From UBA2279 sp034399355 (GTDB lineage Bacteria; Actinomycetota; Coriobacteriia; Anaerosomatales; Anaerosomataceae), in the NCBI GenBank assembly GCA_034399355.1, contig JAXMMT010000002.1:1-16136 (forward strand): a stretch of DNA of 16,136 nt. Reading direction: 5' to 3'. Below are positions 1 through 6,395 of the stretch, one piece after another. Every line of letters starts with the position of its first letter. The stretch's first letter is position 1. The notes below the pieces were generated by a model, which saw nothing but the letters and a program-made list of their open reading frames with translations, did not search any database and had not been told where the DNA came from. A program made the position numbers and the translations under genes.

Positions 1-201
1 TCAGGTTCCCGGTCGGCCGGAGACAGAAGACCACAAGAGCATAGAGCAATACGCAAGGAAGAAGACGAAGGCCGACGGCGCCCCACGGATCCCTGCCAGA
101 CTAAGCGCAAGAGGATTTGCACTAAGTTTGTCAATCAAGGCGAAGATGTTTGCTCGGGGCGTTCGTGTTCACAAGACGCGTGTGAGAGGTATCCTTGTAA
201 C
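1..201. other. Upstream region of trkA, no gene called
   Basis: I find no convincing gene here. Two forward frames are open from the window edge: one runs in frame into trkA at 202, the other ends at a TGA at 203-205 that overlaps the trkA ATG. Their translations are rich in Arg, Lys and Cys with no recognisable motif. The second could be the tail of an upstream gene, but nothing supports it beyond the overlap. On the minus strand a short hydrophobic frame ends at position 1 without a good start. TTGCAC (117-122) and TTGTCA (128-133) resemble -35 boxes, but neither has a -10 at proper spacing. Confidence 0.4.
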
Positions 202-843
202 ATGAATATCGTCGTCGTCGGATGCGGTCGCGTGGGTTCACAGCTTGCGACCATGCTCTCGATCGAAGGCCACAACGTTGTGGTCATCGATCGAGATGAG
301 AACGCGTTCCGTCGCCTCGGCAGCACGTTCAACGGTGTCACAATCAAAGGCCTCGGGTTCGACGAGGAGATTCTGGAGCAAGCCGGCATCCGCGAGACGG
401 ATGCGTTCGCCGCGGTCACGAACCTCGACAACACCAACCTCATGGCGGCCGAGGTGGCTCGCAAGCTCTTCGGCGTGAAGCACGTCGTCGCCCGCCTTTA
501 CAACCCCGTGCGTGAACGCACCTACCAGCAGCTCAACCTGGACTACGTGTGCGGTACCACGCTTGTGGCCGAGGTGCTCATGGATAAAATCCATGCGGGC
601 CACGGGCACCACCTCAACAGCATCGGTGACATAGAGGTCATCGAGTTCAAGGCTGACTCGGATATCGAAGGACGCAAACTCCGCGACATCGAGATCGAGA
701 ACCGCTTCCGCATCTTTGCGATCACGCGCGGTCCGATGTCGTTCATCCCTGAACCCAACACGGTCATGCGGGAAGGCGACATCATCTTCGCTTCGGTGAA
801 GGACCAGGCCTATCCCAAGATCGAGAAGTACATGGAGGACTAG
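202..843 (+). CDS. trkA: TrkA-family potassium uptake regulatory protein (first copy)
   Basis: Cytoplasmic regulatory subunit of a Trk/Ktr potassium channel. It binds nucleotide through an RCK/Rossmann domain and gates the TrkH pore. The 213-residue protein opens with a GCGRVG motif (residues 7-12). Asp30 at the end of the second strand is the usual ribose-binding acid of NAD(H)-type folds. An N-terminal TrkA_N domain (about 1-120) is followed by a TrkA_C domain (about 130-213). At about half the length of E. coli TrkA, which carries two such units, it matches the single-unit KtrA-like form. The ATG at 202 places the glycine motif at the very N-terminus as in the family. The only upstream purine run is GAGAGG at 184-189, so the ribosome site is weak. 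The next trkA starts 3 bases after the stop. Family assignment is firm; whether it forms heteromers with the second TrkA is inference. Confidence 0.95.
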   Translation: MNIVVVGCGRVGSQLATMLSIEGHNVVVIDRDENAFRRLGSTFNGVTIKGLGFDEEILEQAGIRETDAFAAVTNLDNTNLMAAEVARKLFGVKHVVARLYNPVRERTYQQLNLDYVCGTTLVAEVLMDKIHAGHGHHLNSIGDIEVIEFKADSDIEGRKLRDIEIENRFRIFAITRGPMSFIPEPNTVMREGDIIFASVKDQAYPKIEKYMED

Positions 844-846
844 ACC

Positions 847-1512
847 ATGTACATCGTGGTGAACGGCGGCGGCAAGGTCGCATCGTATCTCGCCAAGACG
901 CTGCTGGAGCGCGGTCACAGCGTCGCGCTGATCGAGAAGCGTGAGACCGTCGCGCATAAGCTTGCCGGCGAGCTGACCGGCTCTCCGCTCATCGTGCGGG
1001 GCGACGGTTGCGACGTGGCCTACCAGGAGGATGCCGGCGTCGGTCGAGCCGACGTGTTCGTCGCCGCAACGGGTGACGACGACGACAACCTCGTCTCCTG
1101 TCAGCTCGCGAAGGTCGCCTTTGGCGTTCCCCGTACGGTCGCACGTGTCAACAACCCCAAAAACGAGCACATCTTCAATGCGCTCGGCATAGAGGCCATC
1201 TCCTCGACGACGATCATCTCTCGGATGATCGAGGAGGAGGCGACGGTTGGTGACATCCACACCCTCAGTGCTCTTCGCAAGGGTGACGTGGCGATCGTGG
1301 AGGTCACGCTGCCGGTCGACCGCTGCGTTGTGTGTGGCAAGAAAGTCGCCGATCTGTCTTTGCCGGGCGACTGCATACTCGTGGCGCTCATGCGCGGGGA
1401 GGAAGTCGTCACCGTTCACGGCGATACCGAGATGCAGCCGGGGGATACGGTCATCGCATTCACCAAGGTCGAGCACGAGAAGACGTTGAAGAAAGCGTTG
1501 ACGGGGGAGTAG
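847..1512 (+). CDS. trkA: TrkA-family potassium uptake regulatory protein (second copy)
   Basis: Second RCK-type subunit, 221 residues, with the same TrkA_N plus TrkA_C layout. Its nucleotide motif is altered: GGGKVA (residues 7-12) has Ala where the last conserved Gly is expected, and Glu30 replaces the Asp30 of its neighbour. This may change nucleotide preference. The C-terminal domain carries a CVVC motif (Cys160, Cys163), unexpected in this domain and possibly metal-binding or redox-active. The ribosome site GGAGGA (about 834-839) lies inside the end of the first trkA, so the two genes are closely co-translated. Together the pair equals one full-length TrkA, so a mixed ring on TrkH is plausible but not shown by the sequence. 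Confidence 0.94.
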   Translation: MYIVVNGGGKVASYLAKTLLERGHSVALIEKRETVAHKLAGELTGSPLIVRGDGCDVAYQEDAGVGRADVFVAATGDDDDNLVSCQLAKVAFGVPRTVARVNNPKNEHIFNALGIEAISSTTIISRMIEEEATVGDIHTLSALRKGDVAIVEVTLPVDRCVVCGKKVADLSLPGDCILVALMRGEEVVTVHGDTEMQPGDTVIAFTKVEHEKTLKKALTGE

Positions 1513-1516
1513 TGTC

Positions 1517-1648
1517 GTGAAGGTGCAGGCGGGCCCGCGGAAGGCCTGTCAATACGCGATTGCAATCCTCGTTGAGGCTGCCTACGTTCTCGTAATGGCC
1601 GGTCTCGCGCTGTTGGTCGCCGTTATTGCCGAGGCGATCTTGCGATGA
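1517..1648 (+). CDS. Small single-span membrane protein in the trk operon
   Basis: A 43-residue reading frame too short for standard gene calling. It starts with GTG at 1517, about 8 bases after a GGGGGAG ribosome site (1503-1508 region). It ends with TGA at 1646-1648, overlapping the trkH ATG (1645) in the classic ATGA arrangement of translational coupling. The product has a short basic head (VKVQAGPRK) and then a long hydrophobic stretch (about residues 12-42) with Glu20 and Glu39 as its only acidic residues, ending in Arg. A single transmembrane helix is predicted with the N-terminus in the cytoplasm. I do not recognise a family. By position it could be an accessory subunit of the Trk channel, much as KdpF is a small subunit of Kdp; that is analogy, not homology. 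Confidence 0.7.
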   Translation: MKVQAGPRKACQYAIAILVEAAYVLVMAGLALLVAVIAEAILR

Positions 1649-3147
1649 TCATTCGGCCACGCAAGGACGACCATCTCATCGTCGGGAAGTACATCGGGAA
1701 GATCGTGACCGGCATCGGGCTGCTCATGGTCGTCCCGCTCGTCACATCGCTCGCCTTCGCCGAGTGGGACACCGCGCTCGACTTCGTGATCGGCATCGGC
1801 GCCTGCATGGGCTTTGGATTCGGCCTTCAGACTATCTGTCGTACCAAGAAGGACCTTCGGTGGGGTCATGGCCTGGTCGTGGCATCCGGCTCCTGGATCG
1901 CTGCCACGGTGCTCGGCGCATTGCCGCACTGGCTCTCCGGCCACGAGGGCAGCTACCTCGATGCGATGTTCGACATCATGAGCGGCTACACGACGACCGG
2001 CCTCTACCTGATCCAGGATCTCGACCACATCTCGTACGGCCTGAACATGTGGCGTCACCTGCTCACGTACGCCGGGGGGCAGGGTATCGTTGTCATCGCG
2101 CTCACGTTCCTCGTGAAGGGCACGGCCGGTGCCTACAAGTTGTATGTCGGCGAGGGCAAGGACGAGCGGCTTCTGCCGAACGTCGTCGGTACCGCGCGGG
2201 CGATCTGGCTCGTCAGTCTCACCTGGCTCGGCATCGGTACGGCAGCTCTCGCAGTCACCGGGCTGGCGCTCGGACAGGAACCCGTGCGTGCGCTGCTCCA
2301 TGGACTGTGGGTCTTCATGGGAGCCTGGAGCACAGGGGGGTTCGCCCCCCAGTCATACAACACGATGTGGTTCCACTCCCCCGTCTACGAGGCGCTGTGC
2401 ATCATCATCTTCGTTGCGGGGTCGTTCAACTTCGCGTTGCATTGGGCTCTGTGGCAGGGTGACCGCAAGGAACTCAGACGCAACATCGAGATCGCGAGCT
2501 TCACGGCGACCGCGTTCATCGCCGTGTCTGTGGCGACGTTCGGTCTGTCGCATCTCGGCGTCTATCCCGATGCCGTGAACCTCTTCCGCAAGGCGTTCTA
2601 CCAGGTGATGTCGGGACATACGACCACGGGTTTCTCGACCATCTACTCGCGTGCGTTCGTCACGCAGTGGGGGCCGATCGCAATGCTCGCGACCACTGTT
2701 GCGATGGCGATTGGCGCCTCAGCGTGTTCCACAGGTGGAGGCATCAAGGGGATCCGCATCGGCGTCCTCACTAAGGCGTACCTGCAAGACGTCCGCCGTA
2801 TGATCTCGCCCGACAGCGCGGTCGTGGTGGGCCGGTATCATCACATTCGCGACATGATGCTGGAAGACCGCGTCGTGCGTACGGCACTCATGATCACGAT
2901 GGCGTACGTGACGGCATATGCTGTCCTCACCGTGTTGGGCGTACTCCTGGGATATGACTTCACCCAGGCTGCGTTCGAAGGCGTGTCAGCGGCATCAAAC
3001 ACCGGCCTGTCATGCGGTATCACCTCACCCGCGATGCCGACTGTCCTAAAATGGGCCTACATGGTCGCGATGTGGATGGGTCGACTCGAGTTCATGTCCG
3101 TACTCGCTCTCTTCGGTCACCTCTACGCGATTGTGAGGGGGAAATGA
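1645..3147 (+). CDS. trkH: TrkH-family potassium uptake channel subunit
   Basis: Integral membrane pore of the Trk K+ uptake system, 500 residues, about the length of other TrkH proteins. The four pore loops of the superfamily are visible in order: SGYTTTGL (from Ser113), WSTGGF (Ser229-Phe233), SGHTTTGF (from Ser323) and SNTGLS (Ser451-Ser456). Each supplies the selectivity-filter glycine. Hydrophobic membrane segments lie between them, and the protein ends at the membrane with a short basic tail. The gene follows the two TrkA subunit genes, and its ATG overlaps the stop of the small membrane-protein gene. Its own stop overlaps the start of the next gene. All filter glycines are intact and there is no frameshift, so the channel looks functional. 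Confidence 0.96.
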   Translation: MIIRPRKDDHLIVGKYIGKIVTGIGLLMVVPLVTSLAFAEWDTALDFVIGIGACMGFGFGLQTICRTKKDLRWGHGLVVASGSWIAATVLGALPHWLSGHEGSYLDAMFDIMSGYTTTGLYLIQDLDHISYGLNMWRHLLTYAGGQGIVVIALTFLVKGTAGAYKLYVGEGKDERLLPNVVGTARAIWLVSLTWLGIGTAALAVTGLALGQEPVRALLHGLWVFMGAWSTGGFAPQSYNTMWFHSPVYEALCIIIFVAGSFNFALHWALWQGDRKELRRNIEIASFTATAFIAVSVATFGLSHLGVYPDAVNLFRKAFYQVMSGHTTTGFSTIYSRAFVTQWGPIAMLATTVAMAIGASACSTGGGIKGIRIGVLTKAYLQDVRRMISPDSAVVVGRYHHIRDMMLEDRVVRTALMITMAYVTAYAVLTVLGVLLGYDFTQAAFEGVSAASNTGLSCGITSPAMPTVLKWAYMVAMWMGRLEFMSVLALFGHLYAIVRGK

Positions 3148-3749
3148 TGCGACGCATGACCCTCATCGGCCTGTTGGCCGTAGCGTTGCTACTGCCTTCG
3201 GTCGCGATGGCCGAGGAGCATACAGTGTCGCCGCGCGTACCTGTCTCCAAGAACTCGCCGTCCAGTGCCGAGCTCGTGGAACGGCCAGATACATTCGATG
3301 GCACGGCCGTCATCTATAGCGGTGAGGTCATCGGTGAGGCGATGGTTCGCGGCAACTGGGCGTGGCTGCACATCAACGACGACGCCTACACGGAGCGCAA
3401 CATCGAAGAAGGGGCGTCTCTAGGCGGCCCGAACTCCGGTATGCCGATCTGGGTTCCCGCGGACGAAGCAGCTGAGATCAGCGTCTTCGGTGACTACCGC
3501 CATGAGGGCGACATCGTGCAGGTGCGGGGCGTGTTCAACGCCGCATGCCCCGAGCACGGTGGAGACATGGATATCCATGCCGTATACGTGGATGTCTTAC
3601 GTGTGGGACGCGAGGTAGAGGATCCTGTATCGAAGACGAAGCTCACCTGGGCGATCATCGCGACGCTGGCCGCCGCCGCTGCCTTCGCGCTCGACCGCAA
3701 CCTGGAGAGGATTCGGGAGTGGCAGCGCGCGCTGCAGCCGACGCGGTGA
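3144..3749 (+). CDS. Secreted, C-terminally anchored protein of unknown function
   Basis: The 201-residue product begins MMRRM and has a clear signal peptide whose hydrophobic core ends at AMA-EE (cleavage near residue 23). A soluble domain of about 140 residues follows, then one transmembrane helix (about 167-185) and a basic tail rich in Arg. Topology is therefore type I, with the domain outside and the tail inside. The domain shows alternating strand patterns with a GDIVQVRGVF segment that suggests an OB-like beta barrel; I could not test this. It has a single Cys in a conserved-looking NAACPEHGGDMDIHA stretch. The start overlaps the trkH stop (ATG 3144 or 3147, ribosome site GAGGGGG just upstream), so it is translated with trkH. 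An accessory role in Trk function is possible from position alone. No named family is recognised. Confidence 0.85.
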   Translation: MMRRMTLIGLLAVALLLPSVAMAEEHTVSPRVPVSKNSPSSAELVERPDTFDGTAVIYSGEVIGEAMVRGNWAWLHINDDAYTERNIEEGASLGGPNSGMPIWVPADEAAEISVFGDYRHEGDIVQVRGVFNAACPEHGGDMDIHAVYVDVLRVGREVEDPVSKTKLTWAIIATLAAAAAFALDRNLERIREWQRALQPTR

Positions 3750-3750
3750 T

Positions 3751-3778
3751 TTGCCGGCACGCTGCCCGGTGATACAAT
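3751..3778 (+). promoter_or_regulatory. Sigma-70-type promoter of tRNA-Gly
   Basis: TTGCCG (3751-3756) and TACAAT (3773-3778) are separated by 16 bases. The predicted transcript start, near 3785, lies about 13 bases before the tRNA. The position, just after the stop of the preceding gene, gives the tRNA its own transcription. Confidence 0.7.
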
Positions 3779-3797
3779 ACCCGACGCGTCACAAGAA

Positions 3798-3873
3798 GCG
3801 GGCGTAGCTCAGCTGGTAGAGTGAAAGCTTCCCAAGCTTTAGGTCGCGGGTTCGAGCCCCGTCGCCCGCTCCA
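3798..3873 (+). tRNA. tRNA-Gly (anticodon CCC)
   Basis: A 76-base cloverleaf read by hand. The acceptor stem GCGGGCG (3798-3804) pairs perfectly with CGCCCGC (3863-3869), followed by discriminator T and an encoded CCA (3871-3873). The D arm is GCTC/GAGT with one G-T pair. The anticodon stem AAAGC/GCTTT (3824-3828, 3836-3840) closes a TTCCCAA loop with anticodon CCC at 3831-3833. The T arm has the TTCGAGC loop. It decodes GGG glycine codons. Confidence 0.96.
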
Positions 3874-3884
3874 AACGATACTGC

Positions 3885-3909
3885 CGAAGGCCGCCGCGGG
3901 CGGCCTTCG
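3885..3909 (+). terminator. Strong GC hairpin after tRNA-Gly, probable terminator
   Basis: An 11-bp perfect stem, CGAAGGCCGCC (3885-3895) with GGCGGCCTTCG (3899-3909), closes a 3-base loop 11 bases after the tRNA CCA end. No T tract follows, so intrinsic termination in the classic sense is uncertain. T-poor hairpin terminators are common in GC-rich actinobacteria. Confidence 0.6.
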
Positions 3910-3988
3910 TCGCGCCCTGAGCCGTACGTCGGCGCCCGGCAACCGCTCGTCGACTCGTAGTAGCGGCGGCCCTGGCAGGGAGCTACAC

Positions 3989-4008
3989 TATCGAACACAG
4001 GTTCGATA
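3989..4008. promoter_or_regulatory. LexA (SOS box) operator candidate
   Basis: A perfect 20-bp palindrome with 8-base arms (TATCGAAC and GTTCGATA) around ACAG. Its core, TCGAACACAGGTTCGA, differs at one position from TCGAACACATGTTCGA, the mycobacterial/Gram-positive type LexA site; the general form is CGAAC-N4-GTTCG. A -10-like TACACT (3984-3989) touches its left edge, so bound LexA would block the promoter. No good -35 is visible. The M23 peptidase GTG is 44 bases downstream. The palindrome is seen directly; LexA as the ligand is inference from the consensus. Confidence 0.75.
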
Positions 4009-4052
4009 CCGCCGCCCCTCACTCTCCCCGGTGGACGTTGGAGGGAGTTATC

Positions 4053-4928
4053 GTGGGGCAGCATCGTTGTTTGGGAGTGTTCGCGCTCATGCTCGGGGTC
4101 GTACTATCGATGCCCGCGCAGGCACATGCGATTGAAGCACAAGTCCTGCTCTGTTATGGCGCGACCTATAGTGTGGCGGGCGCGCAGCGGACGCACCGCG
4201 GTGCCGACGTCGCCGCGTCTACCGGCTCGGCGGCGGCCAGCTTTGCCGATGGCGAGGTGAGCTTCAGCGGGCGTGTCCCATCGGACGAGGGCGGAAGCGT
4301 GTTCGCCGTGACTGTCCGAATGCCAGATGGAACGCTCGTGAGCGTTCACCCACTCGCCGAGACCTGGGTAGACGAAGGAGACACCGTCTCGGTCGGAGAC
4401 GGTCTGGGTATGGTCGCCGAGTCGGGTGACTCGTCCGTGCACGAGCCACATCTGCACTTGAGTGTTCGCCGCGGAGGCACATACGTCGACCCGTCCTTCC
4501 TGCTCAGCTCGTCTACTCCCTCACCGGCAGATCCAGTGGTGGCGCAGGTGGAGCCGTCGACGGACTCACTGGTGGGCAGCGCGCCCAAGGCGGAGGAAGG
4601 CGCTGTGAGTCCGGAGCCGCTCGCGTCGGCGTCGGTCGTTCAGGTTACACAGGAGCCGGTCCTGTCAGCATCACCACCGGTGGCTGAGATGCATCCCGTA
4701 CTCCCCGTCACTCCCGGCCACCCGGCTCCTGCCGGGGTCTCCGTAGCGAATGCTTCGGGTCAGGTCGCGGGGTTGGCTTCGCGTCGATCGAGAGCCGGCG
4801 GGATCACGGCGCCTTTCGATGGGGCGGCCGCTGCGAATGGGTTGCTTGCGGTCTCGAGCATCGGGGTGGCCGCGCTTCTGGCTACGCTTGTGCGGCGGAG
4901 AATTCTCGCTGTTGCGGAGGTCGACTAA
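4053..4928 (+). CDS. Membrane-anchored M23 (LytM-type) metallopeptidase, likely LexA-controlled
   Basis: Predicted extracytoplasmic zinc peptidase that cuts peptidoglycan cross-bridges or stem peptides. The GTG at 4053 is chosen because GGAGGGAG (4040-4047) sits 5 bases upstream; TTG at 4038 is an in-frame alternative without such a site. The 291-residue product has a signal peptide (cleavage near AHA-IE, residue 26) followed by a compact LytM domain. All four active-site positions are present: His48 and Asp52 (HRGAD), His99 (VSVHPL) and the His133-Leu-His135 pair. That argues for an active enzyme rather than a degenerate LytM factor. A Pro/Ser/Val-rich linker (about 150-250) leads to a C-terminal hydrophobic helix (about 263-282) with an Arg-rich edge, a likely membrane anchor. 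With the SOS-type operator upstream, a role in the response to DNA damage is inferred. An alternative is a constitutive cell-wall hydrolase. Confidence 0.85.
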   Translation: MGQHRCLGVFALMLGVVLSMPAQAHAIEAQVLLCYGATYSVAGAQRTHRGADVAASTGSAAASFADGEVSFSGRVPSDEGGSVFAVTVRMPDGTLVSVHPLAETWVDEGDTVSVGDGLGMVAESGDSSVHEPHLHLSVRRGGTYVDPSFLLSSSTPSPADPVVAQVEPSTDSLVGSAPKAEEGAVSPEPLASASVVQVTQEPVLSASPPVAEMHPVLPVTPGHPAPAGVSVANASGQVAGLASRRSRAGGITAPFDGAAAANGLLAVSSIGVAALLATLVRRRILAVAEVD

Positions 4929-4979
4929 CGGTAGTGACATGTCAGGAAACCGCAGCGTGTCAGAGGCGTGGGATAAGCG

Positions 4980-5008
4980 TTGTAGGTGCGGTCGGTCTCT
5001 GATACACT
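4980..5008 (+). promoter_or_regulatory. Promoter of the rpsF-ssb-rpsR-rplI-dnaB operon
   Basis: TTGTAG (4980-4985) and TACACT (5003-5008) are spaced by 17 bases. The transcript would start near 5015 at the leader hairpin, leaving a leader of about 70 bases before rpsF. Confidence 0.65.
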
Positions 5009-5012
5009 GCGA

Positions 5013-5069
5013 GGGCTTCATTTCCTGCTCCGGGCAGACGCCTTCAGTGTCCCGGGGCCGCAGTAGCCC
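5013..5069 (+). promoter_or_regulatory. S6:S18 autoregulatory mRNA leader candidate
   Basis: The leader folds as an outer stem GGGCT (5013-5017) with AGCCC (5065-5069), a short CTG/CAG stem (5025-5027, 5061-5063) and an apical hairpin CTCCGGG/CCCGGGG (5028-5034, 5051-5057) with a 16-base loop. A CCG trinucleotide (5058-5060) is bulged between the CAG strand and the hairpin. The described S6:S18 complex-binding motif of rpsF leaders is exactly a CCG in a bulge flanked by a stem and a hairpin, mimicking its 16S rRNA site. The fold was made by hand. It ends one base before the rpsF ribosome site, so protein binding could block initiation. Confidence 0.65.
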
Positions 5070-5084
5070 AAGGGAGGTGAATAA

Positions 5085-5378
5085 GTGAAGGCTTACGAAC
5101 TTATGCTCATCACTAATCCCACCCTCGACGACGAGGCGCGGACGGCTGTCCTCGAGAAGACTCGAGGCGTCATCGCCGCTGATGGTACTGTCGATTCCGA
5201 GGATGCATGGGGTAAGCGTCGTCTGGCTTTCGAGATAGATAGCCACACGGACGGCGACTACCACGTCATGCAGTTCCATGCGACTCCTGCTGTCGTTGCC
5301 GAGCTCGACCGCGTCTTGCGTATTACCGATCAGGTTGTCCGATTCATGATCGTGCGGCGCGACGACATCAAGGAGTAG
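5085..5378 (+). CDS. rpsF: 30S ribosomal protein S6
   Basis: S6 binds 16S rRNA in the central domain of the small subunit together with S18. The 97-residue protein has the family opening (KAYELMLITNP) and the typical WGKRRLAFEI and VRFMIVRRDD segments, at normal length. GTG at 5085 is the start: the near-perfect ribosome site GGGAGGTGA (5072-5080) is correctly spaced. It is the first gene of the ribosomal/replication operon and is preceded by a candidate S6:S18 feedback leader. Confidence 0.97.
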   Translation: MKAYELMLITNPTLDDEARTAVLEKTRGVIAADGTVDSEDAWGKRRLAFEIDSHTDGDYHVMQFHATPAVVAELDRVLRITDQVVRFMIVRRDDIKE

Positions 5379-5453
5379 CGGTGCTGCAACCCGACCGATC
5401 AGGACGGGCGAGTGACGGCGGCCCAGAGTGGCCGCAGAGACGAGGTAGGAACC

Positions 5454-5867
5454 ATGGGCATCAACCGGGTAGTGATCACCGGCAATCTGACAAGAGATCC
5501 CGAGCTGCGCTCGACATCTAGTGGTATGAGCATTCTCAAGCTCGGTGTGGCGGTCAACGATCGTCGCAAGAACCAGCAGACAGGCGAGTGGGAAGACATC
5601 CCGAACTTCGTGGATGTCACCATTTTCGGTGCACGCGGCGAAGCGTTGTCGCGTTTCCTGAGCAAGGGATCAAAGGTCGCGATCGAAGGTAAGCTTCGCT
5701 GGAGCCAGTGGGAGAATCCGCAGGGCGAGAAGCGCAGCAAGCTCGAGGTCGTCGCCGACGAAGTCGAGTTTCTCTCATCTCGCGACGGTGGCTCCGGCGG
5801 CGGATATAGCGCACCGTCCACTCCAGCTTCCGACGTAGATGGCTCGGGCGAAGAGATTCCGTTCTAG
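5454..5867 (+). CDS. ssb: Single-stranded DNA-binding protein
   Basis: SSB coats single-stranded DNA in replication, recombination and repair and recruits partners through its C-terminal tip. The 137-residue protein has the OB-fold domain (about 1-108), opening INRVVITGNLTRDPELR, then a short Gly/Ser/Pro linker and the acidic tip GEEIPF, the partner-binding signature. ATG at 5454 follows GAGGTAGGA (5442-5450); an in-frame GTG at 5412 would add an atypical extension. The linker is short (about 20 residues) compared with long-tailed actinobacterial SSBs. It lies between rpsF and rpsR, as in many bacteria. Confidence 0.96.
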   Translation: MGINRVVITGNLTRDPELRSTSSGMSILKLGVAVNDRRKNQQTGEWEDIPNFVDVTIFGARGEALSRFLSKGSKVAIEGKLRWSQWENPQGEKRSKLEVVADEVEFLSSRDGGSGGGYSAPSTPASDVDGSGEEIPF

Positions 5868-5892
5868 TTCCACCTACTCCAGAACATTCAGC

Positions 5893-5914
5893 CGGCGGCG
5901 GTACCCTCCCGCCG
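5893..5914 (+). other. Small hairpin between ssb and rpsR
   Basis: CGGCGG (5893-5898) can pair with CCGCCG (5909-5914) across a 10-base loop in the 93-base ssb-rpsR gap. No T tract follows. It could be a processing or attenuation element, or simply chance in GC-rich DNA. Confidence 0.3.
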
Positions 5915-5960
5915 AGCGGCAGGCCAAAGGTCCACGATAGGATCCGAAGGGAGGTAAGAA

Positions 5961-6224
5961 GTGAGCGACTACGCACGACGCCCCAAGCGCAAGTACTGCG
6001 TGTTCTGTAAGGACCACGCTGAGTACATCGACTACAAGGACGTCAACATGCTGCGCAAGTTCATGACCGACCGCGGGAAGATCAAACCGCGCCGTGTCTC
6101 GGGCAACTGCGCCCAGCACCAGCACCGGATCGCGACCGCCGTGAAGCGTGCCCGGGAGATGGCACTTGTGCCCTACACCGTGCCGGTCATTAGCGGCAAG
6201 GTCGACGGCAAACGCGGCCGCTAG
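5961..6224 (+). CDS. rpsR: 30S ribosomal protein S18
   Basis: Partner of S6 on the small-subunit platform. The 87-residue protein shows the S18 core, including KDVNMLRKFMTDRGKIKPRR and the following HQHRIATAVKRAREM segment. It carries the zinc-ribbon type cysteines (CVFC near residue 13, plus a later Cys in GNCAQH), so it is the zinc-containing (C+) form. GTG at 5961 is preceded by a strong site, AAGGGAGGTAAG (5947-5958). The C-terminus runs past the usual core by a few basic residues. Confidence 0.96.
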   Translation: MSDYARRPKRKYCVFCKDHAEYIDYKDVNMLRKFMTDRGKIKPRRVSGNCAQHQHRIATAVKRAREMALVPYTVPVISGKVDGKRGR

Positions 6225-6309
6225 GTCGTCTGCTGGCGCGAGCGACGACAACGCCGTTCGCTACTGACCGATTGCGGGTGTGGGGTTCTCCCGAGGTCGC
6301 GGGGTTCGC

Positions 6310-6339
6310 TTGTGAGGACCCTGTATGCGGGCTTAGAGT
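6310..6339 (+). promoter_or_regulatory. Possible internal promoter before rplI
   Basis: In the 171-base rpsR-rplI gap, TTGTGA (6310-6315) and TAGAGT (6334-6339) are 18 bases apart and end 56 bases before the rplI start. A small hairpin, CCGGG-AGA-CCCGG (6356-6368), lies in the resulting leader. The boxes are partial matches, so this could be chance. A promoter here would let rplI and dnaB be expressed apart from rpsF. Confidence 0.4.
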
Positions 6340-6395
6340 GGGAAGCACCTCATGTCCGGGAGACCCGGCCGCGAGGAAACGAACAAGGAGTAACG

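Noticed and set aside
1..135. Short hydrophobic minus-strand frame ending at position 1
   Set aside because: There is no ATG or ribosome site at a sensible position, and it is fewer than 60 residues to its upstream stop. Too weak to call.
1..201. N-terminal extension of the first TrkA in the open upstream frame
   Set aside because: The frame is open to the window edge but encodes Arg/Lys/Cys-rich non-family sequence. The Rossmann strand starts right at the ATG at 202.
238..1476. 412-residue open frame on the minus strand across both trkA genes
   Set aside because: It is antisense to two clear TrkA genes. Its composition (Asp, His, Arg and Val rich) is that of the reverse complement of GC-rich codons, with no domain motif.
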